Counted from the stretch's first letter, positions 1 through 10,989 are shown. The stretch: DNA of 64,000 nucleotides from Pomphorhynchus laevis (GCA_012934845.2 WNNJ02003771.1:1-64000); one strand, 5' to 3'. Numbers and translations: made by a program. Notes: generated from the sequence alone by a model not told the origin.

Positions 1-185
1 AGCCGAATAGTGGAGGCGTGTGCATTGCAAACTGTATGTACGGGGTTCAAATCTCGAGCATGCACTCTCTATTGACTTTTCTGTAAGCACACGTCCAAAC
101 CACAAGGTCGCGTTGTCGAAAGACGTAGGGGCACCCGATGACGAAGCGGGTTCAGTCTTTATTACTGTTATTATTAGATCGCTGT
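1..185 (+). repeat. tRNA-derived SINE-like repeat, 5' part cut by window edge
   Basis: Positions 8-18 (TAGTGGAGGCG) fit the RNA polymerase III A-box consensus. Positions 44-54 (GGTTCAAATCT) fit the B-box, at tRNA-like spacing. No 3' acceptor strand pairs with positions 1-7, so this is not a functional tRNA. The sequence continues about 110 bp past the B-box into a short ATT-rich tail near 160-180, which is the plan of a tRNA-derived SINE. The frame open across it (20-220) is very probably incidental. Confidence 0.42.
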
Positions 186-544
186 TAGGCATGTCTTTAA
201 CATTATTGAGGTTATTTTGAAGTGCAAACTAATAATTATGTTTATACTATTAAATGAAAAGTATTCAGTAAAATTAATATAAAAATTCGATAATCCTTCT
301 ACTGCTTACATTTGCAATCTCAATTACTTACCAGGCAGTAGTAAGAATGATCAAGATCAATATTAAAATGATAATGAAGGTGCTATATCCTCTAATCAAA
401 TTATTTGTGACGAAAACATCACAAATAGCAAAATGCAGAAGCATTTACCGTTGCAAAAATATGGGCTACACTAGTGAATATCGTTAAGAATTGCTTTCGG
501 GTCAAAAGTAACTTTTTCATTGCGAACCATCCCCGAGAATACAA
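186..544. other. AT-rich stretch, nothing recognised
   Basis: I see no coding frame, RNA gene or repeat related to other parts of the window here. Confidence 0.4.
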
Positions 545-562
545 AAAGAACTGTATTTATTT

Positions 563-596
563 GATATTTCGACTGTACTTAGCAGTCCTTTTCAAT
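563..596 (-). ncRNA. Degenerate hammerhead-like hairpin at PLE 3' end
   Basis: On the minus strand a perfect hairpin (GACTG / CAGTC, 7-nt loop) is followed directly by GAAATATC. That is the stem II plus GAAA layout of the other PLE tail hairpins in the window. The CUGANGA box that should precede it is decayed to TTGAAAAG. It lies about 180 bp downstream of the GIY-YIG fragment at 776-1051 on the same strand, where PLE tails carry such motifs. Probably inactive. Confidence 0.5.
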
Positions 597-775
597 CTAA
601 AAATAGAAGAAAAAATATTACACAAAAAGAAAATTCCTTAAAAATAATGTAACTAAGTTATAGCCCCATCGGCAATAGCTGATTTCATTTTGGCAACCTT
701 ATCACGATGTTTAGCAAGTTTATAGTTTACATCTTTTTGTACGTCTTGTGGAGGGAATTTTAAGGACAGTTAGAT

Positions 776-1051
776 TTATTCCCTTCCATTGTAGGAAAGA
801 TAGGAAATGTACAATGATTCCAAAACGAGCCTACGTCCTAACTGTTTTTCTTTATGTAGAATATATGTGCTTTCAAAATCAATGTTGTGGCCGGTCTCAA
901 TAACATGATTGAATATTGCTGAAGATGTATCACTTTTCTTCAGGTTGTACTTATGTTGGTACGTTCTCTTTTTTAAACCTTGTTTAGTTTGTCCAACATA
1001 GGTCTTCTCACAATCTGAACACGGAATGGTATATTGTCCATGTCTTTTGTA
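776..1051 (-). pseudogene. Penelope-like element: GIY-YIG endonuclease C-terminus
   Basis: The minus-strand frame from 1051 to a stop at 776-778 reads HGQYTIPCSDC, then EKTYVGQTKQGLKKR. This is the GIY-YIG nuclease start with its Cys pair (CSDC), the YVGQT block, and a conserved Arg/His-rich helix (QHKYNLKK). It continues through FNHVIETGHNIDF to the family's usual C-terminus. In PLEs this domain follows the RT and nicks the target. No RT is joined to it here, so it is a truncated copy. The frame is too short for a complete gene and starts directly after a stop codon. Family assignment is secure; function is lost. Confidence 0.85.
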
Positions 1052-1355
1052 TCAATGGATTAAGTTGACTAGTATGGCATCTTGTGTTGCGAATAGCAAA
1101 ACGCATCAACGAAGATGAAATACTCCGTTGAAAGTCTGAGTTGTTAAAACCTATTATGCCTGAATTGATTTTTGCGCATGCAGGGAGTAGCTTATTATCA
1201 AGGCAAATTTTCAAAAATTGAATGGATAGTTGCATGTTAACTCTTCTATTTTCATATCGGATTAATTTATAAATATAATCTCTACAGTTGTCGCCATACT
1301 GTTTGTTCATATCATAGTGAATATGAACAAACATAGTGAATAAACATATGAACAA
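1052..1355 (-). pseudogene. Possible N-terminal PLE-associated segment, unrecognised
   Basis: An open minus-strand frame (about 115 codons, overlapping the GIY-YIG fragment in another frame) contains RYENRRVNMQLSIQFLK followed by ICLDNKLLPACAKIN. This basic, helical pattern resembles the segment that precedes the RT in some animal PLE polyproteins. Its position just upstream of the GIY-YIG end suggests an internally deleted PLE in which the RT was lost. I cannot confirm this, and the frame may be chance in AT-rich DNA. A repeated ATGAACAAACATAGTGAAT-type block lies at its 5' end (1311-1370). Confidence 0.3.
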
Positions 1356-1370
1356 ACATAGTGAATATGT

Positions 1371-2270
1371 TATTACGCTGATTTAATTACTTGCATTTTA
1401 AAATCGGAATGTGTTCATAATAAGAATATTATAATTACTGATGTTTTAACGGGTATTTCACTGTTTAGATTTTGAAGGTAAAAATGAAAAGTAGAATCAA
1501 GTAAAAGGGAGAGCTGTTGAAGATATATGTTGTACACTTATGACGATCATGAAAATCATATTTGAATGTAAATATTCTGGTTTAAATGTATGCACAACAT
1601 TAATTTAAAAATGACAACACGTTTTAGTATATATACCTTGAAAATAGTTAATGAGCGTTTTGTAAAAACAATTTTTGATGTAACTTTTAAATAAAAAAGT
1701 AGTGATAAATCAAAGCTGCTTATATATCTATATCGTGTAGTTTGTCTTTATTTTTGCAATAAAATCATTCGGCTCTGTCTTTAACTATCATCAGCTTAAT
1801 AACATTTATTTAAATGTAAATAAAATAAATTTTACATTTTTAAAATATACATAACATTTATATGTAAAGCTATAAAGTATACCTTATATTCAGTATTTTA
1901 ATAGTTACCATTTTGAATTATTAGAAATAATTTATAATTTGAAGTTAAGATAAACTAATTTCATTTCTACCACAAAATAATCAATTATGCATACAATTAA
2001 GTTATATAAATATGGACTATTGATTTAATAAATAGTACAATGAAAAACTGGAAATATTATACTTTAGCAAAAATTATTAGATGCATACTAGGATACAGAG
2101 GAAGGTGTGCAAGAATGGCGTTTTAATAGAAAAATAGAAAAATGCATAATACTAATTTATATAGTTTAATTGATTCAACTTAGTGCTTAAATAATTAATC
2201 TCAAATTCATATATATATTATGGTTGATATATTTATTCGGCATTTATATAAAATGATATTGCTTGATAGA
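1371..2270. other. AT-rich stretch, nothing recognised
   Basis: This region is dominated by A/T runs. No coding frame, hairpin or repeat shared with the rest of the window was found. Confidence 0.4.
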
Positions 2271-2760
2271 CAACGAACTGCAAGCTCCATGCAGTTCTGC
2301 AACGCTCATCAATAGAATGAAGTACATACTGGTCGTTTCGGTTGCCTGTGTTACTGTAAAAGAAGGCATTCGGAAACGTTGCTTAAACGTCTGAGGATTT
2401 CGCTCTCAAACCAGAACACTTGATGTGCAGACCCTCCTTATCTACTCAACAGAGGTTGTTGCTGACTGTTCGCGTTACTTATTGGATCCAAAACTAAATT
2501 CATTATAAAGAAGTTATGTCCGACTGTGCGGGATGAAACGACAGCCAGGATTTCGAATGGAATTCGTTATGTATTCAATGTAGTTGCCGATTGAAACTAG
2601 CTTCGATCAATGAACTGCATGATCCATGTCACTTCTAGACGACCACTTTAGCATCGGAATTATGGAGTACTCGACAGCACTCATCAGTATAATGAAGTAC
2701 CCACTAGTCGTTTCCGTTGCCTGTGACAGTAAAAGAAGGCATTTCCAAAAATAACATTAC
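2270..2760 (-). repeat. Two copies of a permuted hammerhead-like repeat, 375 bp apart
   Basis: The block around 2295-2375 recurs at about 2670-2745, with CTCATCA at 2305 and 2680. Shared segments include AATGAAGTAC, GTCGTTTC, GTTGCCTGTG and AAAAGAAGGCATT. Read on the minus strand each copy has GAAACG, then about 35 nt, then (C/T)TGATGAG. These are the two halves of a hammerhead core in the order expected if stem II is the open stem. In the first copy GCAAC before the GAAA box can pair with GTTGC after the TGATGAG box. The regular spacing suggests a tandem-type repeat, as in PLE ends or retrozymes. Activity is not established. Confidence 0.5.
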
Positions 2761-3335
2761 TATTTCTATTCAAAATAATTAATTTGAAAATTAATAAAAT
2801 AATTAAAATTACTAAAAAATGGAAAAGATTATTTAAACTAAAGAATCGTTTACAACATCTTTACAAAATAGTTAACCTCAAGTCAAGTTTAATATTCAGC
2901 GTTATAATATTGCAGTTTTTAAGCTTTAAGGATTTTTCTATTTAAACAATTGATTTCTTTTGCTAAATTCAAAATTCTAAATTCAAACTATAGTCCACAA
3001 TAGCACTACTTAGGCCCTTTTCGAGTGTGTATTTGTGTTGTTTTAATCTAGTCTTTAATAGTTGGTATGTGTGCCCACATATATTTTATCACTTTCTACA
3101 CCAAAAATTTAATAAACAAGTCCATAATTATCACGTTTGGGTTTCTTTTGTAAAATATTATGTAGTTTCGACATTTTATTGTTTGAAATAAATCTGTTGA
3201 AATTAATATCTAAAAGATATTTATAAATGGAAATCATATGTATTTATTTTCTCTTTCTGAGCCAAAAACAATCTTTATTTAAATTTTTTAATTTCTAGGA
3301 ACTATCAGGTATAAATTAAACGACAACAAAAATTA
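2761..3335. other. AT-rich stretch, nothing recognised
   Basis: I see no coding frame or shared repeat here. Confidence 0.4.
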
Positions 3336-3339
3336 TTTT

Positions 3340-3379
3340 GATATTTCGCTAGTAACTACTAGCATCTTCAGAAAATTAA
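3340..3379 (-). ncRNA. Hammerhead-type motif of a PLE tail (CUGAAGA form)
   Basis: Minus strand: AATTTT, CTGAAGA, an extra T, a perfect stem GCTAGTA-GT-TACTAGC, GAAATATC, then AAAATAATT. This matches the hammerhead layout CUGANGA / stem II / GAAA, with AUAU as a minimal stem III and C at the cleavage position. AATTTT / AAAATAATT can form stem I. The extra base before stem II departs from consensus. No PLE coding sequence is recognisable directly upstream, so it marks a solo tail or a heavily decayed PLE. Confidence 0.6.
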
Positions 3380-3717
3380 CATAAAATTTTATTTTATTAG
3401 TAAGAATTTATTAAAGTAAAAAACATTGAACATTATACATTGTACATTGTTAAATATTATAATTAAATCTTCACGCCCAAAATGCGCTCTTCTGCAAACC
3501 TGCCTACGGAAAGCATTTGTCTTTTGAATGTCGAAGCTTTTCTTTTTAGATTTGTGGCGGTAAAGACGATTAGCGAAATAAACAAACATTTAAACAATAA
3601 AATTCTAGTTACATTTTCTTAATAAAACAAATAATTCACATGATATTCTTTAAATTAAAATTCCAGAATGTAAAAAACGCAATAAAATCAATCAGTTCAT
3701 ACAAAAAAATAAACCAT

Positions 3718-5060
3718 TCAAAAAAATTTTATTTTTACATTATAAAATTTTACATATCTTTTAATTAATTTATTTTTCATATATTCATCATTAATAAATT
3801 CATTTTTAATTATTTCTAAAAGCCTTTTTAAAAATCTATAACGTTGTTCTGGTGGCCGATTATTTGAGTAGAAGTATAGCCCACTCAACACAAAAGCATT
3901 GAGCACTACTATACACCTATTCAGAGTGACATTTAAACGTCTTGCACGCCAGAACAACTGTATACCTTTTTTCATTAATTTTTTCATTAATTTTTTCATT
4001 TTGACATATCTGATCTCAGGTGTAGCCTGGATTCGAAGACAGATCCCCTTGTCTCTTCCGATTTCCCGGAAGAGCACCAAATAATTTAGTATGGCGTCCT
4101 GGTTTGCGAAATCTGTAGTGAATGAAATTGCTTTTCGTTGGGTTTAACGACAAGCCCAATTTAGATAGGCGTATAGCAATCCCATTTACCACAGATTTCA
4201 CTCTGTCTTCGAATCTCCTATCAGACAGAGAGTTCATTTTGAACACCAGTGATATATCGTCCGCATAGATAGTACCACTAGTGTTCCTATCCAAGAGTCC
4301 ATCTAAGACTCCCCTTGTCGTAATCATATAAAGGATTGGCGATAAAGGGGACCCTTGAGGAAGACCCTTGGATAGTTTATAAAAGGGACCCTTGTCGTCT
4401 TCTAAATAAAAGCTTCTGCTCTCCAAAATTCCCACACTCGACGCAAGATGTTCAGTGGAACATCATCTTTTTTCAACGTTTCCATTACTGAGTTGAGTGT
4501 AAGGTTGTCAAAAGCTGCAGACACATCCAGTAAATACAGCAGCGCGGGCCTGTATCCTTGGTGAGAAAGCCTTGCAGAGCCCTGACTGCTTTTACAGTTC
4601 CCCTACCACTACGAAACCCATGAATATGGTCACCCAACAATTCCCGAGATTCGTAGTGGCGAGCCAGGTATCTTGCCAGAGCTTTCTCATAAACCATCAC
4701 CAAATTATTGGATATGGTAATTGGTCTCGTGTCCTTAGCTGTTGACACTCATTGACCCTTTGGAAGAAATATCACTTTTCCGATTGCAATATCCAGCCAG
4801 GCCGCTAGCGGTGAAGCTAGCAGTCTAGCCGCGATTTGCTCTCGGAGTTCCTTATCGATCAACTTGGTGGCAGCCGCGCACGCTGAGACGCCATTAGATG
4901 ACGTCTTAGGCGTGATCGGCCACGCGTCCAAGAGTTCTTCAAGCGTGACATCTTCTTCCAATGGGTCAATATTTTGGAAAGTAAGATTCAACCTCGTTTG
5001 AAGCTGCACATCTTCGAAGCATATTATTGCATTGGCTAAGTGCCTATTTTTTATGTCTTG
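3718..5060 (-). pseudogene. Family B LINE: reverse transcriptase
   Basis: This is an RT of an APE-type LINE in the I/Jockey/R1 group, split over several frames. In order on the minus strand: PLEEDVTLEELLDAW before the fingers; VIFLPKGQ, a stop, then KDTRPITISNNLVMVYEKAL (4749-4640); HGFRSGRGTVKAV; DVSAAFDNLT in a shifted frame near 4510; GLPQGSPLSPILYM at about 4360; YADDIS (4270); and the thumb end SGLYFYSNNRPPEQRYRFLK at about 3870. The catalytic YADD is intact. A stop and at least two frameshifts disable the gene. The RPPEQR.RFLK ending is shared with family A, so A and B are related lineages. Confidence 0.85.
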
Positions 5061-5270
5061 TAAGACTGGTCTAATTCCCTTTGAAGCGATCTACCTGGAA
5101 GCCGCTGCCCTCCAAGACCGGAATGTGGTCTTACTTATGGTAGACCACTATTCCTTCGAGAAATTCTTATAGGACAGTAGCTTCTTTGCATCCCGCTGTT
5201 GAACAACTTTTCATCGAGTTGATCTTGGAGTCGGCACATGAGAACCCTGCTCTGGTCAGACGGATCAGGA

Positions 5271-5726
5271 TCAGCTCTTAATCCCCAGAGAAGCTTTTTT
5301 TATGCGCAGGGCCTTTGGGTTGTATTTAAGCATAGGTGGTCTTTTTGTAATTAGGTATTTATTAGCTAAATTAAATATTTCTTTATTAAATGTATATAAA
5401 AAATTATTATTTTTTAAAAGACACAATTGATTATTTATAAAATTTGGACTGAAGTCATTAAAACCATTCATTCTACTATTTACACTCAATTCGTTGAAGA
5501 TTTTTATATATTCACACACATTTTCACATCCATTCAATATATAATTCAAGATGTCATTAATATTCTTATCATTATTATTGGTTAAAAAACTTGAATTTCT
5601 TTGTTGTAAGCCTGCATACCAGCCTTGGTCGGTTGAAATCGTTTTTTTGACCATTTCTTCCTTCCAAGCCCAGTATACAAGTTCATCCCTGTCATTGAAC
5701 CCGTCCCATTCGATATTTTTAATCAC
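5271..5726 (-). pseudogene. Family B LINE: probable endonuclease-RT linker
   Basis: An uninterrupted 151-codon minus-strand frame lies exactly between the endonuclease and RT parts of family B. It has no motif that I recognise; WDGFNDRDELVYWAWKEEM and a basic C-terminus are its visible features. Position and strand make it the linker of the ORF2 polyprotein. It could instead be a separate insertion, because the AT content rises inside it. The bases between it and the RT at 5060 show no clear frame. Confidence 0.4.
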
Positions 5727-5836
5727 TTGAGTTTTAATTTAACATTTTTGAAATGAATTGCTATATCTAAAATTGATTAGTAACCTGTATGACGACGGAG
5801 AAAAGTTCCCTCTAGTGGGATTATGACCTCCCCGAT

Positions 5837-6334
5837 TTAGTCAATCAGGGATCCCACCCGAGCCCCTCCGGAGTCATTAAGGTCACCAACAATGTATTGT
5901 GCACCAGCATTAAACACCTTAACCAGAAGCTTCTTGATGGCCTTCTTACTCTCCTTCGTCCGCCATCCACCCGGTTTTACGTAGCAGTTTGCTACGAAAA
6001 CCCTACGACGGGAAACGAAAAATTTCAGAAGTTGATAAGAGCCCACCTCGCTGGACCCCTCTGAAATCAAGCAAGCGTTCAAACGCTTGCTTGTCATTGA
6101 GACCAGGGTGAGCTCTAGTCTACCGTCAACTTGGTATGTGAACATTGTTTAATCTTCGCATTGTCCGGCTAAAGTTTTCAAAACATGAGGAGAACGCGCC
6201 TGCAGAAAGAGGACATCTCCATGATCAAAATTGGAATATTGTACTAGATTCCTAACGGTCCCTATATTCCAACTGATCAACGAGATGTCTTCCAACGAGT
6301 TATACTCGATGCGCCGCTTTTTACACAGATGCAT
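5837..6334 (-). pseudogene. Family B LINE: AP-like endonuclease
   Basis: Two adjacent minus-strand frames form a decayed exonuclease-endonuclease-phosphatase domain. The first (6334-6149) carries the domain start, ISLISWNIGTVRNLV, and DVLFLQA, where functional copies have a catalytic Glu after LQ. The second (6145-5837) carries RRRVFVANCYVKPGG and YIVGDLND, the GD(F/L)N box. A frameshift separates the two, and the C-terminal SDH box is not visible. In LINEs this domain makes the first-strand nick for target-primed reverse transcription. It sits between ORF1 and the linker, in the expected order. Confidence 0.75.
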
Positions 6335-7596
6335 CTGCAGGAAGAGTTAATTCTCCTAACTGGGCACATCTACCTCCTGAATCCCCTTCTCTACGAGCGT
6401 GTTTTTTCACGACCCTAAAAGTAGCAGATCCTTCAGAGTCCGATGAAACCATGGAAATATACTCCATGTTTTCTTCCCTCTCTTCTGGCTCTGCCTCTTT
6501 TAGACTAATGAAGCGATTTGTCTTATTTTGAGGATTTTGTTTTTTGTTTTCACTTGTATTTTTATATTTATTAATTGCTGATTTTTTCATGTCATTTTTT
6601 AAGTTTTTTATTTCTTTTTCTTTTAATGTCACTTAATTTTTTAAATTCCTGTTTTCCGCCGCTAATGCAGACATCTTCAATTCTAGTTCGTTTAGTCTGT
6701 CAATCAACACCCTTATTTCTGAGGCATGTTGATCGACAGACTGTTTTTTCGCTGCCTGAATGTATGATTGTGCTCCCACACAAGCTTTCTTATTCTCACC
6801 ATCCACCCACTTTAAATATTCTTTTAAGTGGGTACACGTGTGAGAATACGACGTATGTGAACTTTGACAATTAGCACATTTATGCCTTCCTGATCTTTTA
6901 TCCCAATTCTGTGATTCGTGGTTTTCTCCGCAGTGCAAGCAACGCGGATCACTCTCCAAACACATGTTTGAAAAGTGACCCCAGCGTTGACATCGATATC
7001 ACTGCGGATACCTGAATTTCAAGCCATCCTCGTCAAATATTATCAACTTGACGGCATGACCCAAAATTCCAGGATGCAAATCTCTCAACTTCTGTAGATC
7101 ACTTACAGCTCCCTTCACCAGAAAGGAGCTGTAAGCTTGATTGAATGTTTTACATTTTTTTTATTATTTTAATGTCCTTGTTAGCTATTAATTCTTGAAC
7201 ATCTTCCTCTTCTGCGAACGACGGTATATCCTTAAGTATACCCGTGGCTCGCAGAGAGGAGTCAGTCACTGTCAGTTCCTTAACTTTTGACAGATTCTTT
7301 TTTACTTCTTCTTTTATAGAGCAGTTTTTGAATGTTATCCTGGCAAAATCATCTTTCAAAAAGTACCGCTCAAAGATCCCTTCCCGAGAGAAGTTCTCCT
7401 TGACCGTACTCCTTATACTCTTTTGAAAGCTGATTTTTCCTTCTTTATTTTCCCATTTAATTTTCAGTGCAAAAGCATCCTGCTTTATTGGAAGGATCAT
7501 CTTTTGCACTAAAAATTCATTGTCGATCGCTTTTATGTAAACATTAGTTGAATCTTCTGGATGTCTTTTTCTTATAACTTGTTTTTCACAAGACAT
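6321..7596 (-). pseudogene. Family B LINE: ORF1 (gag-like) with CCHC knuckles
   Basis: ORF1 runs from MSCEKQVIRKRHPEDSTNV (7596) for 148 codons, then is frameshifted near 7150. A middle part reads LRDLHPGILGHAVKLI at about 7050, followed by zinc knuckles (QRWGHFSNMCLESDP, then CLHCGENH and CANCQSSH at about 6980-6850). The C-terminal part (6700-6320) is a Lys-rich coiled coil, LIDRLNELELKMSALAAENR. ORF1 proteins of this group bind LINE RNA and form particles. It overlaps the endonuclease frame at its end, as in many two-ORF LINEs. At least two frameshifts are present. Confidence 0.8.
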
Positions 7597-7619
7597 GTGT
7601 TTTCTTTATTTTATATACG

Positions 7620-7790
7620 TAAGATAACTGAAAAATAAATAAAAAAGGAGTATATAAAAATAAAAAAAGTATTATAAAAAAAGTATATATATAAAATAAA
7701 AAAAAGTATATAAAAAAAGTATATATAAAAAAGAGTATATATAAAAAAGAGTATATATAAAAAAGAGTATATATAAAAAAAGAAAAAAAA
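7620..7790. repeat. Low-complexity AT microsatellite
   Basis: This is an imperfect array of a 16-bp unit of the form GTATATATAAAAAAGA, with poly-A interruptions. It lies just upstream (element orientation) of the family B ORF1 start. It may be the 5' edge of that element or an independent simple repeat. The frame open through it (7611-7799) is an artefact of composition. Confidence 0.7.
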
Positions 7791-7799
7791 ACAGAACAA

Positions 7800-8270
7800 A
7801 CAACACTTACCCTATTAGGCTTTAGTCTAGACTCCTCGAGTGGCTTTGTTTAATTACTATTAGGCTTTTGTCCTTATCCACTAAAGTCTAAAAAAAGTTT
7901 TAAAAGTTAGTAAACGTTTGCGGTCTGTAAACGGTGCTGTAAACGTTTGCTGGCTGTGCTGTGCTGTAAACGTTTGCTGGCTGTTTTTGCATAAAATGAA
8001 AAAAATTCACATAAATAAAGTTTCTTGTCGGTTTGCACATTAATGCTGGAATCAAAATCGTTGTAACATTTGTTCATGTAACATTTTCTTTTGTTGGGAC
8101 CGCAAAAAACAAAGCACAACAATGAAACAAAAAGACTAAAAATGTAAAACAAAAGTAAGGGGTTTTATTAATAACTATAAAACTGATAAAAAAACTTAAG
8201 AAACAAAAACATGCAAAAGAAAACTTTAAATAGAAGCTGTTCACGACGTGTATTTTGAAATCTTCAACTT
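7800..8270. other. No gene recognised; short internal repeats
   Basis: The segment 7905-7985 holds three direct copies of TGTAAACGTTTGC with CTGGCTGT between them. No RT, endonuclease or RNA motif was seen. An 81-codon minus-strand frame (8152-7907) includes the repeat and is not recognised. Confidence 0.45.
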
Positions 8271-8272
8271 AT

Positions 8273-8305
8273 ATTCACGGCCTCAGGTCCAGAGGGATCT
8301 GAGCC
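8273..8305 (-). ncRNA. 3' terminal hairpin of family A LINE
   Basis: On the minus strand CTCAGATCC and GGACCTGAG pair at 8 of 9 positions around a 4-nt loop, flanked by GG...GCC, right at the 3' end of the element. The same hairpin ends every family A copy here (17573, 20890, 36985 and 42310). No poly-A tail follows. A fixed 3' hairpin is what an RT that recognises a specific 3' structure would need. Confidence 0.6.
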
Positions 8306-9609
8306 CCTCGGCCACACCAGCGCGCCGCCCTCTGACTGAACCATTCGGGGTCTCTCACACACCTAAGGGTCCAGTCAAGGCGGACTATGGTTGGTAATCT
8401 CGAGATGAGGAGCTTGAGAAACCTTAGTCTTTGTTCTGGGGGACGTCCTCGTGAGAAGAAGACTAATCCCGAGATAGCCCAAGTACCCCAGAGGCGCACT
8501 TGGGTTATCCCATTCAATGACAGATGCTGGGCCCGTTTCAGAGCCCACCTAGCTTTCTTCAGGATACGTTTAAGTCTATCCAGGTCAGCTTTTGCCGACC
8601 AATTCACCGTAACGGTGAACCCCAGATATTTTACTCGACTCGTGAAGATGGGGAGTGGTTGATGCTGCAAAATGGAGAGTGCAGAGAGTGCTAGTCTCTT
8701 AAGTTTCTTTTTGGTGGCAGGAACGCCATTAAAGACTACCACCTGTGATTTAGAGGAGTTTAAAATAAGATTGGATGGGGGCAACTGGTCTTTTAATCTT
8801 AAAAAGAAACGGCTGATGTCAGAGATTACATCTTTGCACCTGCGTCCAGAGAACAAGGCTGTGGTATTATCAGCATATACCACTAGATGTTGATCACGTT
8901 TAAAATTCTTGAATAGAACAATGGATGCAGCAAGATATAAGATAGGAGAAAGTGGGGATCCTTGAGGTACACCCGTAATAGGGTAGAACTGACGCGCATC
9001 AGGGTCGTCTTCATAGTAGAACCGCTTGGTGTACAACAATATCTCCACCCTGTTAACAATTCTCGCAGGCAACCCGAGGGACCTGAGAGAGGAGATAACG
9101 AAGGGAATGGAGATCCGGTCAAATGCAGCTGAAAAATCAAGAAAAACAGCCACAGCAAGCTGATGACTATTATCCTGACAAAACTGATGCACTTCACCAA
9201 TTGCTGAATGGACCGAGCGCCCTTTGACAAACCCATGAAAACTCGGTGGGATCAAATTACGCCTACATAAATGAACGCGGATTCTACGCGCAAGCGCTTT
9301 CTCGTAGATGGATATGAGGGCGTTTTGAATCGAGATGGGCCGCAGATCTTTAGGACAAGTGATTAATCTCTTTTTAGGTAAAAAAACTCGACGACTGATG
9401 TTGATGTTCGCTATGTCAGACGGGGAGGCTAATAGCATTGTGATGGCGACCTCCTTTCTCTGACTGTATGTCAAAAGCTGACAGACACGAGTGGTGAGTG
9501 GCGCGTGGGATTTGGAGGTGCCCGGGAGTGGTCCCCAGGAGTTAAGGATATCTATAACAGATAAGTCCCTACTTCTGAAGTCACACCAAGGCGTAAAACA
9601 AAAGTACAA
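8275..9609 (-). pseudogene. Family A LINE copy 1: RT with YADN active site
   Basis: A 444-codon open frame is the longest undisrupted family A RT in the window. Order: ISRRVFLPKKRLITCPKDLR (71-90), PISIQNALISIYEKALARRI (91-110), HGFVKGRSVHSAIGEV (125-140), FLDFSAAFD (156-164), GVPQGSPLSPILY (213-225), YADNTTALF (245-253), and the thumb end GRPPEQRLRFLKLL. The frame stops in the 3' terminal hairpin, with LDLRP as its last residues. YADN replaces YADD, losing the second catalytic Asp, so the enzyme is probably dead despite the open frame. ORF1 and the endonuclease are absent: the copy is 5' truncated. Confidence 0.88.
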
Positions 9610-9879
9610 AGCATGTATTCATAACAAAACAATTAAAATGAAGAAATAAAATAACAAAATAGAGGAAAATGAAACATTTTAGAAATAGATTGCAAACATA
9701 ATTTATGTTATATAAAAATAAAATAATATATATAAATAAAATTAAAATATAAAAAAATTGTTACAATCAAAGGCTTTCGTTTATATTAATTTTAATGTTA
9801 AGTCAGCTTTATTACCAACCATTAAGTTATCCTCTAGTTTGTTAATATAGTTTCTAAGATCTTACATTTAAACACTGGA

Positions 9880-10227
9880 TTATTTTGATAATATGGTAGT
9901 TCCATCTAAATCCATGATGCGATCATTATTAATGCTATGATTAACTAAGGCACTGTTTGTTCCACGTTTAAGTGTGTATTTATGCTGGCTTACTCTTTTA
10001 TTTATACCTTGCCCAGTTCGACCTATGCATATTTTATCGCAGTCTTTACAATGGATTTTATAAACAACGGATGGATTGTTGTTGATGGATTTAATTTTAA
10101 AAAATAAACAATTTAGACATTCTTTTATTGTACAAAACAATATTATGAGATGTTGAAATTTGATTTTCATTAACGTATATTTTAAAACGATTATTCCATA
10201 TATCATTGATATATGGAATCCCGACAT
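9880..10227 (-). pseudogene. PLE copy 3: GIY-YIG endonuclease
   Basis: The minus-strand frame contains SVVYKIHCKDCDKICIGRTG, then QGINKRVSQHKYTLKRG and ALVNHSINNDRIMD. That is the GIY-YIG start (VYKI...CIGRT), the inserted CxxC pair, and the His-containing helix typical of PLE nucleases. In the active-site region YVG has become CIG. It follows the RT fragment at 10338-10772 on the same strand with one frameshift between them, so both belong to one 5'-truncated element. No hammerhead-like hairpin was found in the tail (9600-9880). Confidence 0.85.
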
Positions 10228-10239
10228 ACTTCCGTTCTT

Positions 10240-10790
10240 TTAAAGGACCAAGTATTGAATTTTATTAGTTCGTGTCTTATATAAAGCCTTTTTAACCGTC
10301 CACTCTGGAAATTGTTTTTCTCTTAAAGTGTCAATTATTAAGCCCTCACGTTTTGCATCTCGACAAAATCGGAGCAAATCAAATTGTTTCGCAAAAACAA
10401 TGCGCAAGCAGCAGCTACTTTCCAAGTGTCATGGGTATTTGAAGACCAGGTAAAAACATTAGGTTTTAATCCAACTTTTTGAAAAACTGATGTTTTCAAA
10501 GTAGTGTTTGGAAGCCTGCTAACGAGTAAATCTAAAAAAGTTAAAGAATTATTTTGCTCCTTCGACATTTTCCATTGTATGTCTCTATCAAAACTATTTA
10601 AATTAAATAACAACCCTTTAACGTCTATGTTATTAGGAACAACAACAAATGTATCGTTGACATAACGGACCCACATTTTAATTTCAGAAAAGATATTTTT
10701 CAGATGATTATCTTCCCGTGATCTCATAGAGAGTTCGCTTAAAATAGGTACTAGATAATTACCCATTGCCAATCCATCCGTTTGTTCATA
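10240..10790 (-). pseudogene. PLE copy 3: reverse transcriptase, palm and thumb
   Basis: The upstream edge reads ELYEQTDGLAMGNYLVPILS, the PLE box B-like GLAMG.P region. Then come WVRYVNDTFVV, where PLEs have (R)Y.DD, so the first Asp is replaced by Asn, and NSLTFLDLLVSR, the hallmark FLD box. A second frame (10425-10240) carries the thumb-linker FDLLRFCRDAKREG region. The copy begins near 10800, inside the RT, so fingers and N-terminus are missing. Catalysis is unlikely. Confidence 0.82.
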
Positions 10791-10924
10791 TAGTTCTATA
10801 TATATTGAATACTTGCTAGGTCACACGAGGTGACTTTCGCATTTAAACCAGCTACAGAATCCTTCCTTCATGATATCCAATTCCATACACCCTGACTACT
10901 AACGGCCACATTGCCACAGCCGTT

Positions 10925-10989
10925 TTCGTTTCGCCCGCTTTTTGCCACATGTTGGTAGCCCCGGGCTCATCAGAAGGCTGACTACCAAC
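10925..10989 (-). ncRNA. Hammerhead-like motif, PLE copy 2 tail (distal)
   Basis: Minus strand: CTGATGA (10973-10967) is followed directly by GCCCG, a 24-nt loop, CGGGC and then GAAA (10932-10929). The core boxes and a 5-bp stem II are canonical. GTTGGTAG upstream is complementary to CTACCAAC inside the stem II loop, which could give an alternative or tertiary pairing. The stem III / cleavage region after GAAA (CGAAAACGG) does not give a clear UH, so activity is doubtful. Confidence 0.55.

Noticed and set aside
1-60. A functional tRNA gene
   Set aside because: A and B boxes are present, but no acceptor-stem partner exists for positions 1-7 and the sequence continues into a SINE-like body.
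20-220. 66-codon open frame at the window start
   Set aside because: It lies across a SINE-like repeat with A and B boxes; the peptide shows no family features.
7611-7799. Phe/Tyr-rich 62-codon frame
   Set aside because: It is a product of the GTATATATAAAAAAGA microsatellite.
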